Positions 35,892-47,720 of a stretch of DNA of 64,000 bases are shown in pieces. Origin of the DNA: Siphonodentalium dalli. Taxonomy: Eukaryota; Mollusca; Scaphopoda; Gadilida; Siphonodentaliidae. The notes beneath the pieces were generated by a model. It did not search any database and was not told the origin of the DNA. It worked only from the letters and a program-made list of their open reading frames with translations. Location: positions 174,690,556 through 174,754,555 of the forward strand of contig CP136067.1 of the NCBI GenBank assembly GCA_032622095.1. The letters run 5' to 3'. Each line of letters begins with the position of its first letter. The first letter of the stretch is position 1. A program made the position numbers and the translations under genes.

Positions 35892-38800
35892 TAGTCGCGC
35901 GTTTTCGGAATGTTAAAAGCGATATGAGAACAGTTTCTATACCACCAGTGTGTCTATTTTCAGAATCTACCTGTTTCCAGCTTGATATTTTAGTGGAAAC
36001 AGGTTTGTGTGAGGCTTTTGTTTGTGTACCCCTCTATTTTTTTCCCATCCACCTGGTAATAAAAACATGATATTACGCATAGCAAGTTCGGTAAGTGGCT
36101 TTCTCTGTTCTTAGAAATCGAAAAAAATGGAGAGATCTTGCCACAAATTACTTAATTACATATCTTAATGTGGAATTTTATCATAAAATCATCAGATCAA
36201 TTGTATTTATGACTGCATTTTCAATTTTCTTTCCCAAATATTAAGGCATTGTATATTCTTAAAATCAGCTAGATCCCATATAGACGAACATGAACAATCT
36301 ACAAGGATATCTTGATCATATGCCACAAACATAACTTCGATACATCGATTTTTGGTAAAGATATCACAGAAAAGCTAACCCTACCCCCGCCCTCACTGAT
36401 TTCACAAGCCAGATTCCTTTGGTCGATAACAACGGTCGCGCAATTTCGGATTGTCTAAAACGACATGCGAACGGTTTATTTATCAATAGCGTGTCTACTT
36501 TCAGAGTTTACCTGTGTCTAGTTGAAAAATTATTGGGAAAAAAGTGTTTTTGGACTGTTTTAAGAATTTAAAGAGCGTTTGCTTATTATACAAATATTAA
36601 TCCTCATAACTAACTTTCTGGTGGATGTGCGAGTTGAAATTAACAAAAGTATCAAATATAGCGGTCTACTTTCAGAGTCTACTTGTTTCCAGTCTGACAT
36701 TTTAGTGGAAACAAATTGTTTGGACGGTTTTAAAAATTTAAAGAGCGTTTCCTGATTATACAGATATTAACTAACACGATTAGCCTTTTCATGAATTGTG
36801 CGAGTTGAAATTATTTTTGAGAATGATGTCGTCAGATAAGTCTCCGCGGGTAGTGTACTACAGTTGCGAACAAAACTAACGTTGGACCCTATATATAGTT
36901 TGACAATTTACTCAAATGTTCACATTGGTGGAACTTAATGGCTATCATATATGCATGGCTCTTACATGTAATATATCGTAACTACATGTGATTTTGCCAA
37001 ATTAACTTGCAATATAGTCAGGCCACCAGATACAGTAGTTGATAAAAATGTGGTTCACATCAATCATATACATCACAATCACGTGCTTCAGTGATTATGT
37101 CCACTATTCTACAAATGTAATGTTTATCATGACTACAGTTTCAGGATTTCGTTGTAAAATTGATTGATTGTTTTTTCATCAATTGACAAAATTAATGTTT
37201 ATTGCCAGGACGAAGTACCGCATAATACGGAGTTGTGTGCTAACAATTCTGCGAGTCATATTTATATAAGTGTCAGTCCAAACTTTTAGGATATGGGAAT
37301 AATTTTTTTATTTTCGTTACCACGAAATAACCAATTCGTGGCCACGAAATATCTAATTGTGATATACGATCGTCAGTCCCATTGTTGTAATGGAAGCGGA
37401 TAGAGATGATCTGGTTGTAGTTGTCCACCATCTTGGCATGAGCCACTGCGATTTGAGATAAAGGGTGTTGTAGGGTGGCCCGTAAAACAAATTAAGTATC
37501 ACCCGTTCACCAACCCGGGGCCACCCTATACAGCACAAATTCTACCACATCAAACGGTTAAGGGGCCGAGAAATTGTATATATAGGTGCCATATTTGAAC
37601 CATCTGGGGCGGCCATTTTGGATCGGGGATGGTGAAAGCGGGTGAATATTTAGTTTGTCTCATCAGGGGTCACCCTACAACGCACTGTATTCGACCTAAA
37701 ATGTGGGGGGGGGGCAATTGCATGGTACCATATATGGACCCCTCTGATCATTTATCATTTTCGCTCGATTGGGCTGAAGGTGTGAACATTTAGGTTGCTT
37801 TGTGAGCTACCGTACAACACCCTTTATTTTATCTATATCGGTCAAGTGACCTAGAAATAATGTGTACCCTATTTGGCCCCTTCTCATCTGCGACCTTTTT
37901 GGATCGGGTATGGTTGAAAGGGGTGAATATTTATAAGTTTGTTTTTGGGCCCACCCTACAAAACCCCTTATTTGACTTAAATCGGTCAATATATATATGC
38001 CGAGTGAAATGGCATTCCCATTCGATCCCTTGTGGTAAAAACTAATGAATATTCAGTTTTTCTTGGAGCCACCTGACCCGTGTTTCCCCGTTCTCTCTGT
38101 GCTAGTTCACATCCCCATAGAGCCCGGGGTCCCACGCCATAAGGGGTTTATAGTAGCTTCTCTGCGATCGTACACATAGTTTCTAAAACATCACCAAGTG
38201 TAACCATACCCAAGACAGTCTAGCCTGACTGCCACCCTCTCGAATATACAATACAATATTTGTCAAATGTATTGTGTATTAATATGTGTATATTTAAATA
38301 ACATATCCTATCCTATCCTATCCAACCGTAAAGGTGTCTGGATATATGCACAGGTCAATCAGTTATAATTCGCCACGAATTAGTAGTTCGTTGCCACGAA
38401 TTAGTAATTTCGTGGATACGAATTAGTATTTCGTGGCCACGAAATTAAATAAAAAACAATTTCCCATGTCCTAAACCAGCCACCGTAGCTTATGGATCAT
38501 TCTGTTTTAGTATTAAATTTGGAGAAACCCGACCAGCATCAATGTAACATCTACAACAACTCATCTATGCCAATGATATGTTTAGCCATACATGTGGATA
38601 GGGTGGTATTGTTAAAACAAATTATCATGTCCATATGTATTGCTAAATATTGCTGGGCATATATAGATGGTTTTTCTATCATTCCTGGTCGGGGTTTATC
38701 AAAATTGGGAGTTTAAATTATGTTCATCTGATGATAAAGAAAACACTTTCTCCGTCCACTCGATACATCCCCCGGATACATGTTTCACATACTGAGTTAT

Positions 38801-40906
38801 ATAGCACCTTAGTCAGCATAACAAATCACTCCCTCAAATCCTTTGCCACAAAAATAAAAATAAATTGTCAGTATAAATAGGCAAGACATCTCTGGACACT
38901 TTCTAAGAGATAATTTATTTATAAGAAGATATATGTGTGCATTATGTGCTTGGTCTTATATATAGTACAACACAATAAGATGCAAGTGACACAGTGCGGT
39001 GACAATACTGTGTCGAAGAACATAGTTGAGGGGACCCTTCTATCATCCTTCATAATGTATCATGACTCCATCTGTTGTGAACAAACCATCGACTTAGGCT
39101 TAATGGATCGTTCTCCACCAATAATATACTTGGCTTTGATCCGATCAACATTCTGGGCCGTGGTATTTTCCCGTAAATTAGATAGTGTCTATAGTCGGAT
39201 GGTATTGGTCATGTTCAAATGGTGACACAGATATGAAACTGGACATGTTAGTGCCCCATGGGCCATTGATCATTATAAGATCGAGAAACTTAGTCTAGGA
39301 AATTACCGGGAATTCACTGGAAATTGTAATTGTAGCTGACAGGGTCGTAATTCAACGTTTGCATTTCCGATGCAGTTAATACCCAAATGTGAAATTTGAG
39401 ATATACCTGGCCGTCAAAGTGGACCATATGTCTCATTTCAGGTTAGCAACGGTTGCTAATCAAATGCCACAATGGTGTACTAATCATTCATTGGTATTGC
39501 CTTAATTTAGTCAGTGTCTAATCACATGGTTATGGTTTTGTTCAAAGTTGGGCACATGTATGTCTAAAACTATGCAGCCATGCTCTGCATAGGCCACTGA
39601 TCATTATAAGATCGGGAGACTTTGCCACCAGTCCCGATAGCTCATTAGTAACGGTTACTAAGCCCCTACTGTGAATTTGCAGGAAAATGCAACTATGGTT
39701 GATATCTATTTTACACATTAAGCTCTACTTTAGTGGAAATTCGAATTTACTTGATTTTCACAGCTATACACGAAACGTGGAAATTACCTGTGGTCAGAAT
39801 GTTGATGGTGAATGTTGGGTTTCAGTCGCTGTACTGAAGTTGGCAAATGTAACTGATGTGGGAAGTGCGAAAGCAAAGCTTATACCGCTACAGTAAAGAT
39901 CCCCGCTGCACCGAAATGTCCATTTATCAGTAGCACAAATCCTGCGAAAACACAGATTCTCTCAGTGCATGTGGGATAGACTCCGAAGACAACGATTGAG
40001 TTAATGACAACGAACAACTACCATCTATATACCTGTGTATTTGTGACACTACATCCCGTTATGATCAACGATGTGGTTTTAAAAACTAGTCAGTGGACAA
40101 CAAGACAGACAAGTATTAAATAAAACAATAATATAATATGTAATCACATCGTGAACAGTCTTGTTGTGAATATTTTCGTTTGATTCAACAGGCTGCATAT
40201 TATCGAAATTACAAAACCATTCGACACTTACTTTTGCCAATTACTGTATCTTGATGCATAACTAGATCATGTATTGCATCTATTAAATCACGGATAGTTA
40301 CAGTGGGTAAAACACGAGTGTTAGTCTACATATATAGTTGCGCACGATTGACAATAAGTGATATTACAATTAACGTATGAGTATAACACGAAATTCTCCA
40401 TAGGGTTAAGTGTTAAATTTTGATCGCAACTGTATCCAGCAAGAATCATCTGATCACATCCATCCTTTTAAAAACTACGTCTGTGTTTCATACTTAGTAT
40501 TTTTTAGAAATATCAATACGCGCATATCATAATACACAAAATGGCGCCATTTATCCAAAGTAATAGAATCCCCATAGGGCTCAGTGTTAAATTTTGATCA
40601 CAACTGTAGCCAAAACGAATTAACCGATCACATCAAAATTTTCAAAAATACATGTAACAGTCATATCTAGTAGTTTGGAGAAGTTTCAAATCGCACCGAT
40701 CACCATACGTCAGATGGCACCATCTATCGTTTTCTGTAAATACGAAACGCTCTCTAAATTATGTTGACCCCGATTTAGACCGACCCGCCAAAATTCAAGA
40801 ATGGAAACAAGTGAATCCTGAAAACACACCTACTAGGCATTCATAATCCGTTTTCAGATCGCTTTTAACAAACCAAAAATGCAAAATGACATAAGGAATC
40901 CGACTA
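35892..40906. mobile_element. 5.0-kb TIR element with TAGTC ends, copy 2
   Basis: Most of this element is collinear with 5614-9744 at high identity. The right end is intact (GACATAAGGAATCCGACTA at 40906). TTA flanks both sides (35889-35891 and 40907-40909), a 3-bp duplication different from that of copy 1, so this is a separate insertion. The left TIR has lost 27 bp between two GTCG repeats (TAGTCG now runs directly into CGCG), which should prevent further movement. Differences from copy 1: the nested element's left end is gone, a 118-bp insertion at 38206-38323, and about 860 bp (39232-40093) with no counterpart in copy 1. It lies in the MFSD6 intron and ends 24 bp before an exon. Confidence 0.9.
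38206..38323 (+). mobile_element. Short LINE-like 3' fragment with (TATCC)n tail
   Basis: This block is absent from the otherwise collinear position in 5614-9744 (near 8080). It ends in about four TATCC units (38304-38323). A short insert with a tandem-repeat tail resembles a strongly 5'-truncated LINE copy, like the tail of the element ending at 49276. Confidence 0.6.
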
Positions 40907-40930
40907 TTATATGAATTTCGTCTATTTCAG

Positions 40931-41007
40931 CATTTGGAACCAGTCCTCTACCAGCAAGAAAGACATCGGGTGGTCAGAGCTATACCGGTGGAAATCCTTT
41001 CTCCGAC
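40931..41007 (+). CDS. MFSD6: MFSD6-type transporter, tail exon with NPF motif
   Basis: Acceptor TATTTCAG ends at 40930, donor GTAAGA starts at 41008; 77 bp, entering in phase 1 and leaving in phase 0. It reads SFGTSPLPARKTSGGQSYTG then GNPFSD. PLPARKT repeats the motif of the exon at 24757. NPF is a known binding motif for EH-domain endocytic proteins; that it works here is inference. The acceptor is only 24 bp from the end of the 5.0-kb element 35892-40906, so the branch site probably lies inside element sequence. Confidence 0.85.
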
Positions 41008-41009
41008 GT

Positions 41010-42400
41010 AAGATAATAGTCAGGTTTAAATAAAAACGGCTATAATTTGAAACTTCTGTCACTATATATAGAAATATTGTTGGCATGACTTGATCGCAAG
41101 GTGACGTTGATTGAACAGTCGAATGTGTAGTAAAATTTTGCAGAGTACCTATATATTGTTAAATGTACATGTGCCTGCCAAGTGTCAATCAAAATGTTCC
41201 ATCTAGGTATGAATTGTCAGGCATCGAATCGATGTGTCTGCTAATGATTATTGTTATTTATTAAGATTGTTGTTGTTTCATATTTTATTGAGCATCCCAT
41301 ATATACAACTTAAGTGGAGCTCCTCTCCCCAGGAGAAAGATGGTGCTGCGCAGAATAAAAGTTTAAATGTTGAACAAAAAAGTTCTGACTAAACACACAA
41401 ATACAATATGGAATGTTCAAGAGTGGTACGGGGTAAGGGAATATAGTTTTATATCATACATGTTTGTTATCCTCCTCCCTATTTTCCACCCTTTTGATTG
41501 GCCCATGTGCTGTCACGTGCCGGGCGACAAATCACACTGTCACCCGCGAGACATTGTTTTTTTGTCGCCCGCCTGGTGTTATATTGCAAGAATATCTCCA
41601 AACACACACTGCAGTAACTCACCTATTTCACATCACTACGACGTGCTAAAAAGTCATAGATCTTATATACCACACGGATTCGCAAAACACACCAGCTGTG
41701 GTGTTTGCTAATTTGCATATATTTAGTGAACACTAATATTCGAATTTCGAACTTTTAAGTTGATACTTTTATCGGACAAGCGTTATTATTAACTTTTTAC
41801 ATCGAAACATCTCGGTGATTCAATTTGTTCATGTCAACATTATGATGCAAGATTGAAAGAGAGGATCCCTTGAGGTTGGTTGGTTATAAATGTTCGCTGG
41901 TAGACAACGTAATGCATACGTTTGTCGCGAATGAATGGTACTGTACGCTTATCCTCCGCGATGTCTGCAATGTGATCATAGAATTATTTTATGTGAGGAT
42001 CGCCATGAGCACTGACACCGTATGAATGTACATTAATGAAATTGACAACTTCCCAATAGCTTTCGGGGAAGACCGTTATGAAATGAACATCGCAGGTAAA
42101 TTGCACACACAAGACGACATTGAATATGCCACATTTCAGAAGACGAGAACATACCTATGTGGCTTATTGGTTTACATTGCATGGACCGATATTGACGATT
42201 TGACCACCAAAATGATCGTAAATAAACGCGGTTTACCAAACGCTTAACAGCTTGACTATCGTTTATGGAACAGAAATCCTATGGGACGATAAGAAGTTAC
42301 TGAAAATATACATAATCGGGAAATGAAGCACTCGTGACTCAGTGCAACGTCGTGCGTGTGGATGGCAAGGATACTTTCTGTGGTATAATCGGATAACAAA
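41010..42400. other. Intronic sequence, no bounded feature
   Basis: No exon was recognised. A short GC-richer patch at about 41508-41575 ('ccgggcgacaaatcac', 'ttttgtcgcccgcc') resembles the hairpin element at 42401-42551. Overlapping frames on both strands (41367-41711, 42026-42247) show no family I recognise. Confidence 0.35.
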
Positions 42401-42551
42401 ACAGTTGTTGCCCTTCTTCTCGGGAGACATTGAGATTTGACACCCGCTCGAGAACGGAATGTCTCCCTCGGAGCTTCGCTCCTCGGGAGACATTCCGTTC
42501 TCGAGCGGGTGACAAATCTCAATGTCTCCCTCGACAACGGGCGACAACTGT
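42401..42551. mobile_element. 151-bp foldback element
   Basis: Outer arms ACAGTTGTTGCCC / GGGCGACAACTGT surround inner arms of about 45 bp ('gggagacattgagatttg', 'cacccgctcgagaacggaat') that meet at a small hairpin loop 'ggagcttcgctcc'. The cruciform-prone palindrome is GC-richer than its surroundings. Minus-strand frames crossing it are not called. Confidence 0.82.
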
Positions 42552-43387
42552 ATAATGTTTATGTTTAGTGCATGTTGTTCTCGATTTAAGTTAATATACA
42601 GCTGGTGATGTTCAATAAATGTAATGCTTCTGTTCATCGCCAAATCGCAATGAGTTTATAATATATGTTTGGACAGCTGCGAACAATTTGTAATTTCCTT
42701 CACTGGAAAGTGAGACTGATCCACAAAGTAGGTCGGCAACATGTATTTGATATAGTCCTATTCGCACTATTTTTTCTTCGAGGTTGGCACTTTCTTTTTG
42801 ATAAAAGTGACAGGTAAAAAAAAGTAATGACCAGCGTGCTCGTTTACGTAGCCACAACTACATTCAGCTTGGGTAACTACATTCAGCTTGGGTTGCTTAT
42901 TAAGTGATTTTGACATTAATTTTGTCACCATTCAAATCGCTCCATTTATTTCGAAGTCTGCATAACAGAATATTAGCTTTCCTTTTGCCGCTGGAATAAA
43001 ACCTGGGTGGTGTAAGTGTCCCGGATTGGGGGTTTACAAGGTTAGAGAAGGTAGTAATTGATGCGCTTTGTTGGGCTATTAAGATTGTTAATACTGTAGG
43101 TGTATAAGAATCGGGTTTATTTGTAGCCTCATCATTTCAAGTCCATGAACCTACATCACCAATCAAGTCTCTAACCCAAAGCGGTTTTTATTTTAAATTT
43201 AAATCTTACGGGATAAATGAGTACATGAGCTGTGAAAATCGTTAAAAAATCATATTTATAACTGATATTTACAAGTAAGATAGATATCGATTGTGTCCAC
43301 ATTTTAACATCAAACACACCTCAACCATTCAATAGATTTTCGTAAAATGCACATAATTAATTTCACCCGTAAGTACAATAAATCCTG
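42552..43387. other. Intronic sequence, nothing recognised
   Basis: AT-rich intron; a near-exact 22-bp phrase is tandemly doubled at about 42857-42893 ('ctacattcagcttgggt'). No other structure was recognised. Confidence 0.35.
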
Positions 43388-43905
43388 CAACAATATTATT
43401 ACCTAGTAACCCATTATTACCTAGCAACAATATTATTACCTAGCTCAAACAATATTATTACCTAGCTCAAACAATATTATTACCTAGCTCAAACAATATT
43501 ATTACCTAGCTCAAACAGCGCATGAATTCTAATATTATTACCTAGCTCAAACAGCGCATGAATTCTAATATTATTACCTAGCTCAAACAGCGCATGAATT
43601 CTAATATTATTACCTAGCTCAAACAGGCATGAATTCTAATATTATTACCTAGCTCAAACAGCGCATGAATTCAACAATATTATTACCTAGCTCAAACAGC
43701 GCATGAATTCAATATTATTACCTAGCTCAAACAATATCATTACCTAGCTCAAACAATATTATTACCTAGCTCAAACAATATTATTACCTAGCTCAAACAA
43801 TATCATTACCTAGCTCAAACAATATTATTACCTAGCTCAAACAATATCATTACCTAGCTCAAACAATATTATTACCTAGCTCAAACTGCGCATGAATTCC
43901 AACAA
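43388..43905 (+). repeat. Tandem array of 22-bp and 36-bp units
   Basis: The core 'caatattattacctagctca' recurs about 19 times. The 22-bp form alternates with a 36-bp form that adds 'gcgcatgaattct'. The first units are diverged ('cctagtaac', 'cctagcaac'). One further unit (44241-44279) lies beyond an inserted block, so the array once continued. Confidence 0.95.
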
Positions 43906-43909
43906 TATA

Positions 43910-44238
43910 TTTTTTTTGTTTTTTGTTTTTTTTTAAATTTTTTATTTAGCAGAAAGAATGACAAAGGAAGAAATACACAAATTCACAGACATTCATTCTC
44001 TCAATCCAAGGCTTGGAAGAGTGAGACTCTATCATGCCCTGGCCTACTTTCTTACATATAATTCTCAAATATTTAAAGGCACACAGTGTGTTTGGATAAT
44101 TTTAACAAAGAGTGTTCAGGTTAAAAGTGAATTTTAGGCTGCGCTGGTATAATTTATTTTTCTCCAGACAATTGGCTCTATTTTGCTACAACCATGCTGA
44201 TAACATAATTGTTTTGTTTTTTGTTTTGTTTTGTTTCT
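43910..44238 (-). mobile_element. ~330-bp insertion splitting the tandem array
   Basis: The block begins with a T-rich run (poly-A on the minus strand) and ends with a TTTTG-rich stretch. 'caacaatat' is found immediately on both sides, but this phrase is also part of the array unit and so is weak evidence of a target duplication. It may be a SINE-like or other short retro-insertion; no family is recognised. Confidence 0.5.
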
Positions 44239-44284
44239 GCAACAATATTATTACCTAGCTCAAACAGCGCATGAATTCCAGTTA

Positions 44285-44734
44285 TCCGAAATTCTGAAGC
44301 GATCGTTTAGATATTACATTAGTGGCTTAGGTTCCTGATGGCCCAGATCTTCTGAAACGACGGTTTAGAGATTACATCAGTGACTAGGTGTCGTCTTTGC
44401 TAATGCTTCAGAACCAGAGTATGACGGAGGTAGTGCGGATCCCGTTTCGCTGTCTGTAGAAATTATTTAGACACTGAAAATAATTAAGAGGCGATATCTA
44501 GAACTATGTATTCTATTTTGTTATTTGAGCATATGTTAAAGCTTGGCTTCTGATGTGCATTGTAGTGTTTCGCACAGAAGCGCTAACAGCCTAACATATA
44601 TTACAAGCGCACAAAGTTATCAACCAAAATATGGAGGGTCATGATGGTGTCGTGGCCGTGTCGTGATTGGCACAGGTAGACTATATTCCGACCATTGTGC
44701 AGCTGTAAAACCTTTCACTTGTGCAGATGCACTG
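44285..44734. other. Intronic sequence with a small direct repeat
   Basis: 'gaagcgatcgtttagatattac' and 'gaaacgacggtttagagattac' occur about 60 bp apart (near 44294 and 44353). No exon was recognised. Confidence 0.4.
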
Positions 44735-44742
44735 AGCACATA

Positions 44743-44996
44743 CAAGCCTTGAAATCGTGAGCCTGTCATTTGCAGAATGAGGTTCCCAGAGGGTGAATTT
44801 AGTGATGCTATCACGCACAGCGGGCTAGCATAACCAAATTCACCCTCTGGAAACCTCATTCTGCTAAGACTTAAGCAGAATTAGGTCCCCAGAGGGTGAA
44901 TTTGGTTATGATAGTCCGCTGTGCGGGATAGCATCACTAAATTCACCCTCTGGGGACCTCATTCTGCAAATGACAGGCTCACTATTTCAAGGCTTG
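44743..44996. mobile_element. 254-bp double palindrome with 8-bp target duplication
   Basis: AGCACATA directly flanks both ends (44735-44742 and 44997-45004). The ends CAAGCCTTGAAAT / ATTTCAAGGCTTG are inverted repeats. The two halves are inverted copies of each other around 'taagacttaa' (about 44868-44877), and each half is itself a palindrome: 'cagagggtgaattt' occurs twice in each orientation. The 8-bp duplication fits hAT or P-type elements. It lies 115 bp before the last MFSD6 exon. Confidence 0.9.
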
Positions 44997-45111
44997 AGCA
45001 CATATGCTCGTCGCTATATGTTTCACTCTCTAGACTTGTTTTTCGCCACGGTCAGATAAGCAACAATCCATGATTCGTCATTGTATGCACTAATTACTAA
45101 TTACATTGCAG

Positions 45112-45222
45112 AATTTCGACGGTGGTTCACAGCGAATTGTTGTGGACGAGCCCCCACAGGTCCCGACTGCCATGCGCCAACAACAACCACAAAACAAGAC
45201 CGATCCTTTCTACGGACCGTGA
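45112..45222 (+). CDS. MFSD6: MFSD6-type transporter, terminal coding exon
   Basis: Acceptor ACATTGCAG ends at 45111. Entering in phase 0 it reads NFDGGSQRIVVDEPPQVPTA then MRQQQPQNKTDPFYGP and stops at TGA (45220-45222). It is hydrophilic and Gln/Pro-rich with no membrane helix, as expected for the end of a cytoplasmic tail. 'DPF' is a recognised AP-2-binding motif, and with the NPF of the previous exon suggests endocytic sorting of the transporter (inference). Two other open frames across this stretch on either strand are shadows of this exon. Confidence 0.88.
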   Translation, partial: NFDGGSQRIVVDEPPQVPTAMRQQQPQNKTDPFYGP

Positions 45223-45800
45223 ATCCACACAAGCCAGCATCAGACAATGGCGCAGTTCGCAGGCCCTCGACTGACGGAGAAAGCATCTATGCGAACTTTG
45301 ACATTCAAAGCTGATGACGTAGGGCGGTGTTCGAACGTTATGTTGTCAACCGACGATAGCGTTGCGTGTGATCAACGTGGAGCCGCTTGTATATTGCCAT
45401 GCATGCATGTTGTTACTCCTTTATCTCCGGAGGTCTTTTCATTCATATATGTCGTGTTACTTGCGCGGCAATTGATGAAGATATTATCGAAATATAGGCA
45501 TATTCCGCATATTAGCATATTTCGATTAATGGAATAAGTTGGGACACTCGGTGGATAGATCAGATGATCTTCTTAAAATATTTATTATAAATAAATTGAA
45601 AGAGCGCCATGTTAAGACGCATGCTAAAACATAATAATTCACAAGGGAAGGAGGGGATAAGGAGAGGATGAATTTGCATTTGCATATGTCATTAATTATG
45701 ACTGTCCGTATTCTCGAACACATCGCCCGAGCCCAAATATTCAAACGGCGATCGTCCGAGAAGCTATCGTTAACAACGTGCCAGGTCATTCACAATAAAA
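45223..45800 (+). other. Probable 3' UTR of the MFSD6-type gene
   Basis: Sequence after the stop contains AATAAA at 45590-45595 and 45794-45799, either of which could direct polyadenylation. The transcript end cannot be fixed from sequence alone. Confidence 0.5.
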
Positions 45801-47720
45801 ATGTACTGCGGCTACAAAAACCTCCGATTTTTGAACCGAGAATGTGTCAATGAAAATCCCTATTGTGTCCAGAACATCTCGTTATATCGTGGATACGATA
45901 TCCGAATCATTCGACTATTTGAATGCCATTCAGACCTCTCAAATTTCTGAGATTTGAGCGTGGACGTAGTTAACTGTACGACCAGGTTTCCAATCAGTCG
46001 TGTGTGGTTCGATAATCAGAATATATATGAGAGAGAAAGGAACACAGAATAGCAGTTTTTCATTACTCATGACAAAATCAAACTATTTTGTTGTGCGCTG
46101 ATTTTCCTATATTTCATCTGCTTTGACCAAAACATCAAAGACCATTCAAGTCACCATAGTGTTTTATAAACTACTGTGCACATGTCACCCCAGATTATTT
46201 ATCCATTTACCTGCAAACTCATATATCTTTCATTGAAGTTATCAACCTGGAAGCCGAAAATATATTCGTGATCACACTGTTGTGTATAGATTTATTATAA
46301 ATGGAATTTTAACTTTAGCACAATATATTGGGCAAAATAGCTTGGCGGTCACTACGTAGAACAGTTTTTTTTAATATCAGTATGTTACTGATCAAATAGA
46401 GTTTTTTTTATGTCAGTATGTTAACTGATAAAATAAATATATGTTTTCCAAGCCTGGATAATAAGCTAAATATGAACCTATTTGGAGGTCGAAATAAGTT
46501 CAATGTGAACGTATTTGAAAACGAAATAAGTCAAATATGGCACTATTTCAGCAATATGTTCTAAACAAACCTATTTACCGTGGTAATGTGTTTTCATTTT
46601 GGCCCGGGTCATTCAACGGGTATCTGTTCACTGTGGGCTTATTTAAGAATAAAATAAGTCCAATATGAACCTATGTTAATATTTAGGTTCAATGTGTACC
46701 TAAATGCACGGGAATATGTTACAAATATGTTGTGTTTACAGAGTAAACAAAAAACTAAATGTCACTCTGGATTTCAGTGCATTATACAGGTATCGTCAAA
46801 TGAAAGAGAAGATATAGTGTGTTGTAGAATGTATCATAAGGTTTATATAGTGTAAGGATAAATATCCATTATGTAGTAAGGCTATGGTCACATACTGGCA
46901 AATATTACTGACACATTTTCATTTAATTTGTCGAATATTGTTATATATGGAGTGTATGAACAACATTGTGCTTATAAAATGCATGTTTATCCTATGATCA
47001 GTGAAATATTTCTAGTAATTCCTAGTAATGGTCCTTCAACTATCTCGTTATATATGACAAGAAACAGTCGTGTTTATCACAGACAGTCTGTTCTCCTGAA
47101 AATAAGCTCACATTGAACTTATGTTAAAAACACAAATAAGCCCATATCGGCATTATTATATCTGAATTACGCTATATATTAATCTAAAACACAATTTTTT
47201 TAAACATGGGACTATTTCCATACGAAATAAGCCCATATTAGCATTATTTAATCTTTAATCTACCTTGTTCCATCGACACAACTTACAAGATTCACACTCT
47301 TTATAATGTGATTCCACTGCGACCCGCGCCATTCAGCGTTATAACGGGATTATTTCAGAACCAAATCTCAGTCATTCTGAAGTTCATCACTACAATAGTT
47401 CAATATGTAGCCATCTACATCTAGAACGAATTGGTTAAATTTGTCTGATAAATTTGCAAGGTGTGTGGCTGTAGCCTTTTCGTGTGTATTATCAATGGAA
47501 ATAGTGAGTGTTGGTTTGTAATATATAAGCGTTATTCGAAAAAAAGAGGGGAACTGTTGGTATATATATCTGATTCTGTTGAGATTTATTATTTGTTTAC
47601 AATTGTTTCGTGTTATTCCTTTCTTTTTCGTTATATATGTACGTGTTTAATAGAAGGATGTATAAGTAAGATGTGATATTATAACTCGTGTACATGTAGA
47701 CAAAGTGTTAGGAGAGATAA
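45801..47720. other. Intergenic; scattered 'aataagtccaatatgaacct' motifs
   Basis: Between about 46445 and 47240 the phrase 'aaataagtccaatatgaacc' and variants recur irregularly (also at about 55565-55595), which suggests an old, decayed dispersed or tandem repeat. No gene was recognised. Confidence 0.45.

Noticed and set aside
45081-45537. Frames of 61-96 codons overlapping the last MFSD6 exon
   Set aside because: They are shadows in other frames; only the frame continuing from exon 40931 has a matching phase and acceptor.
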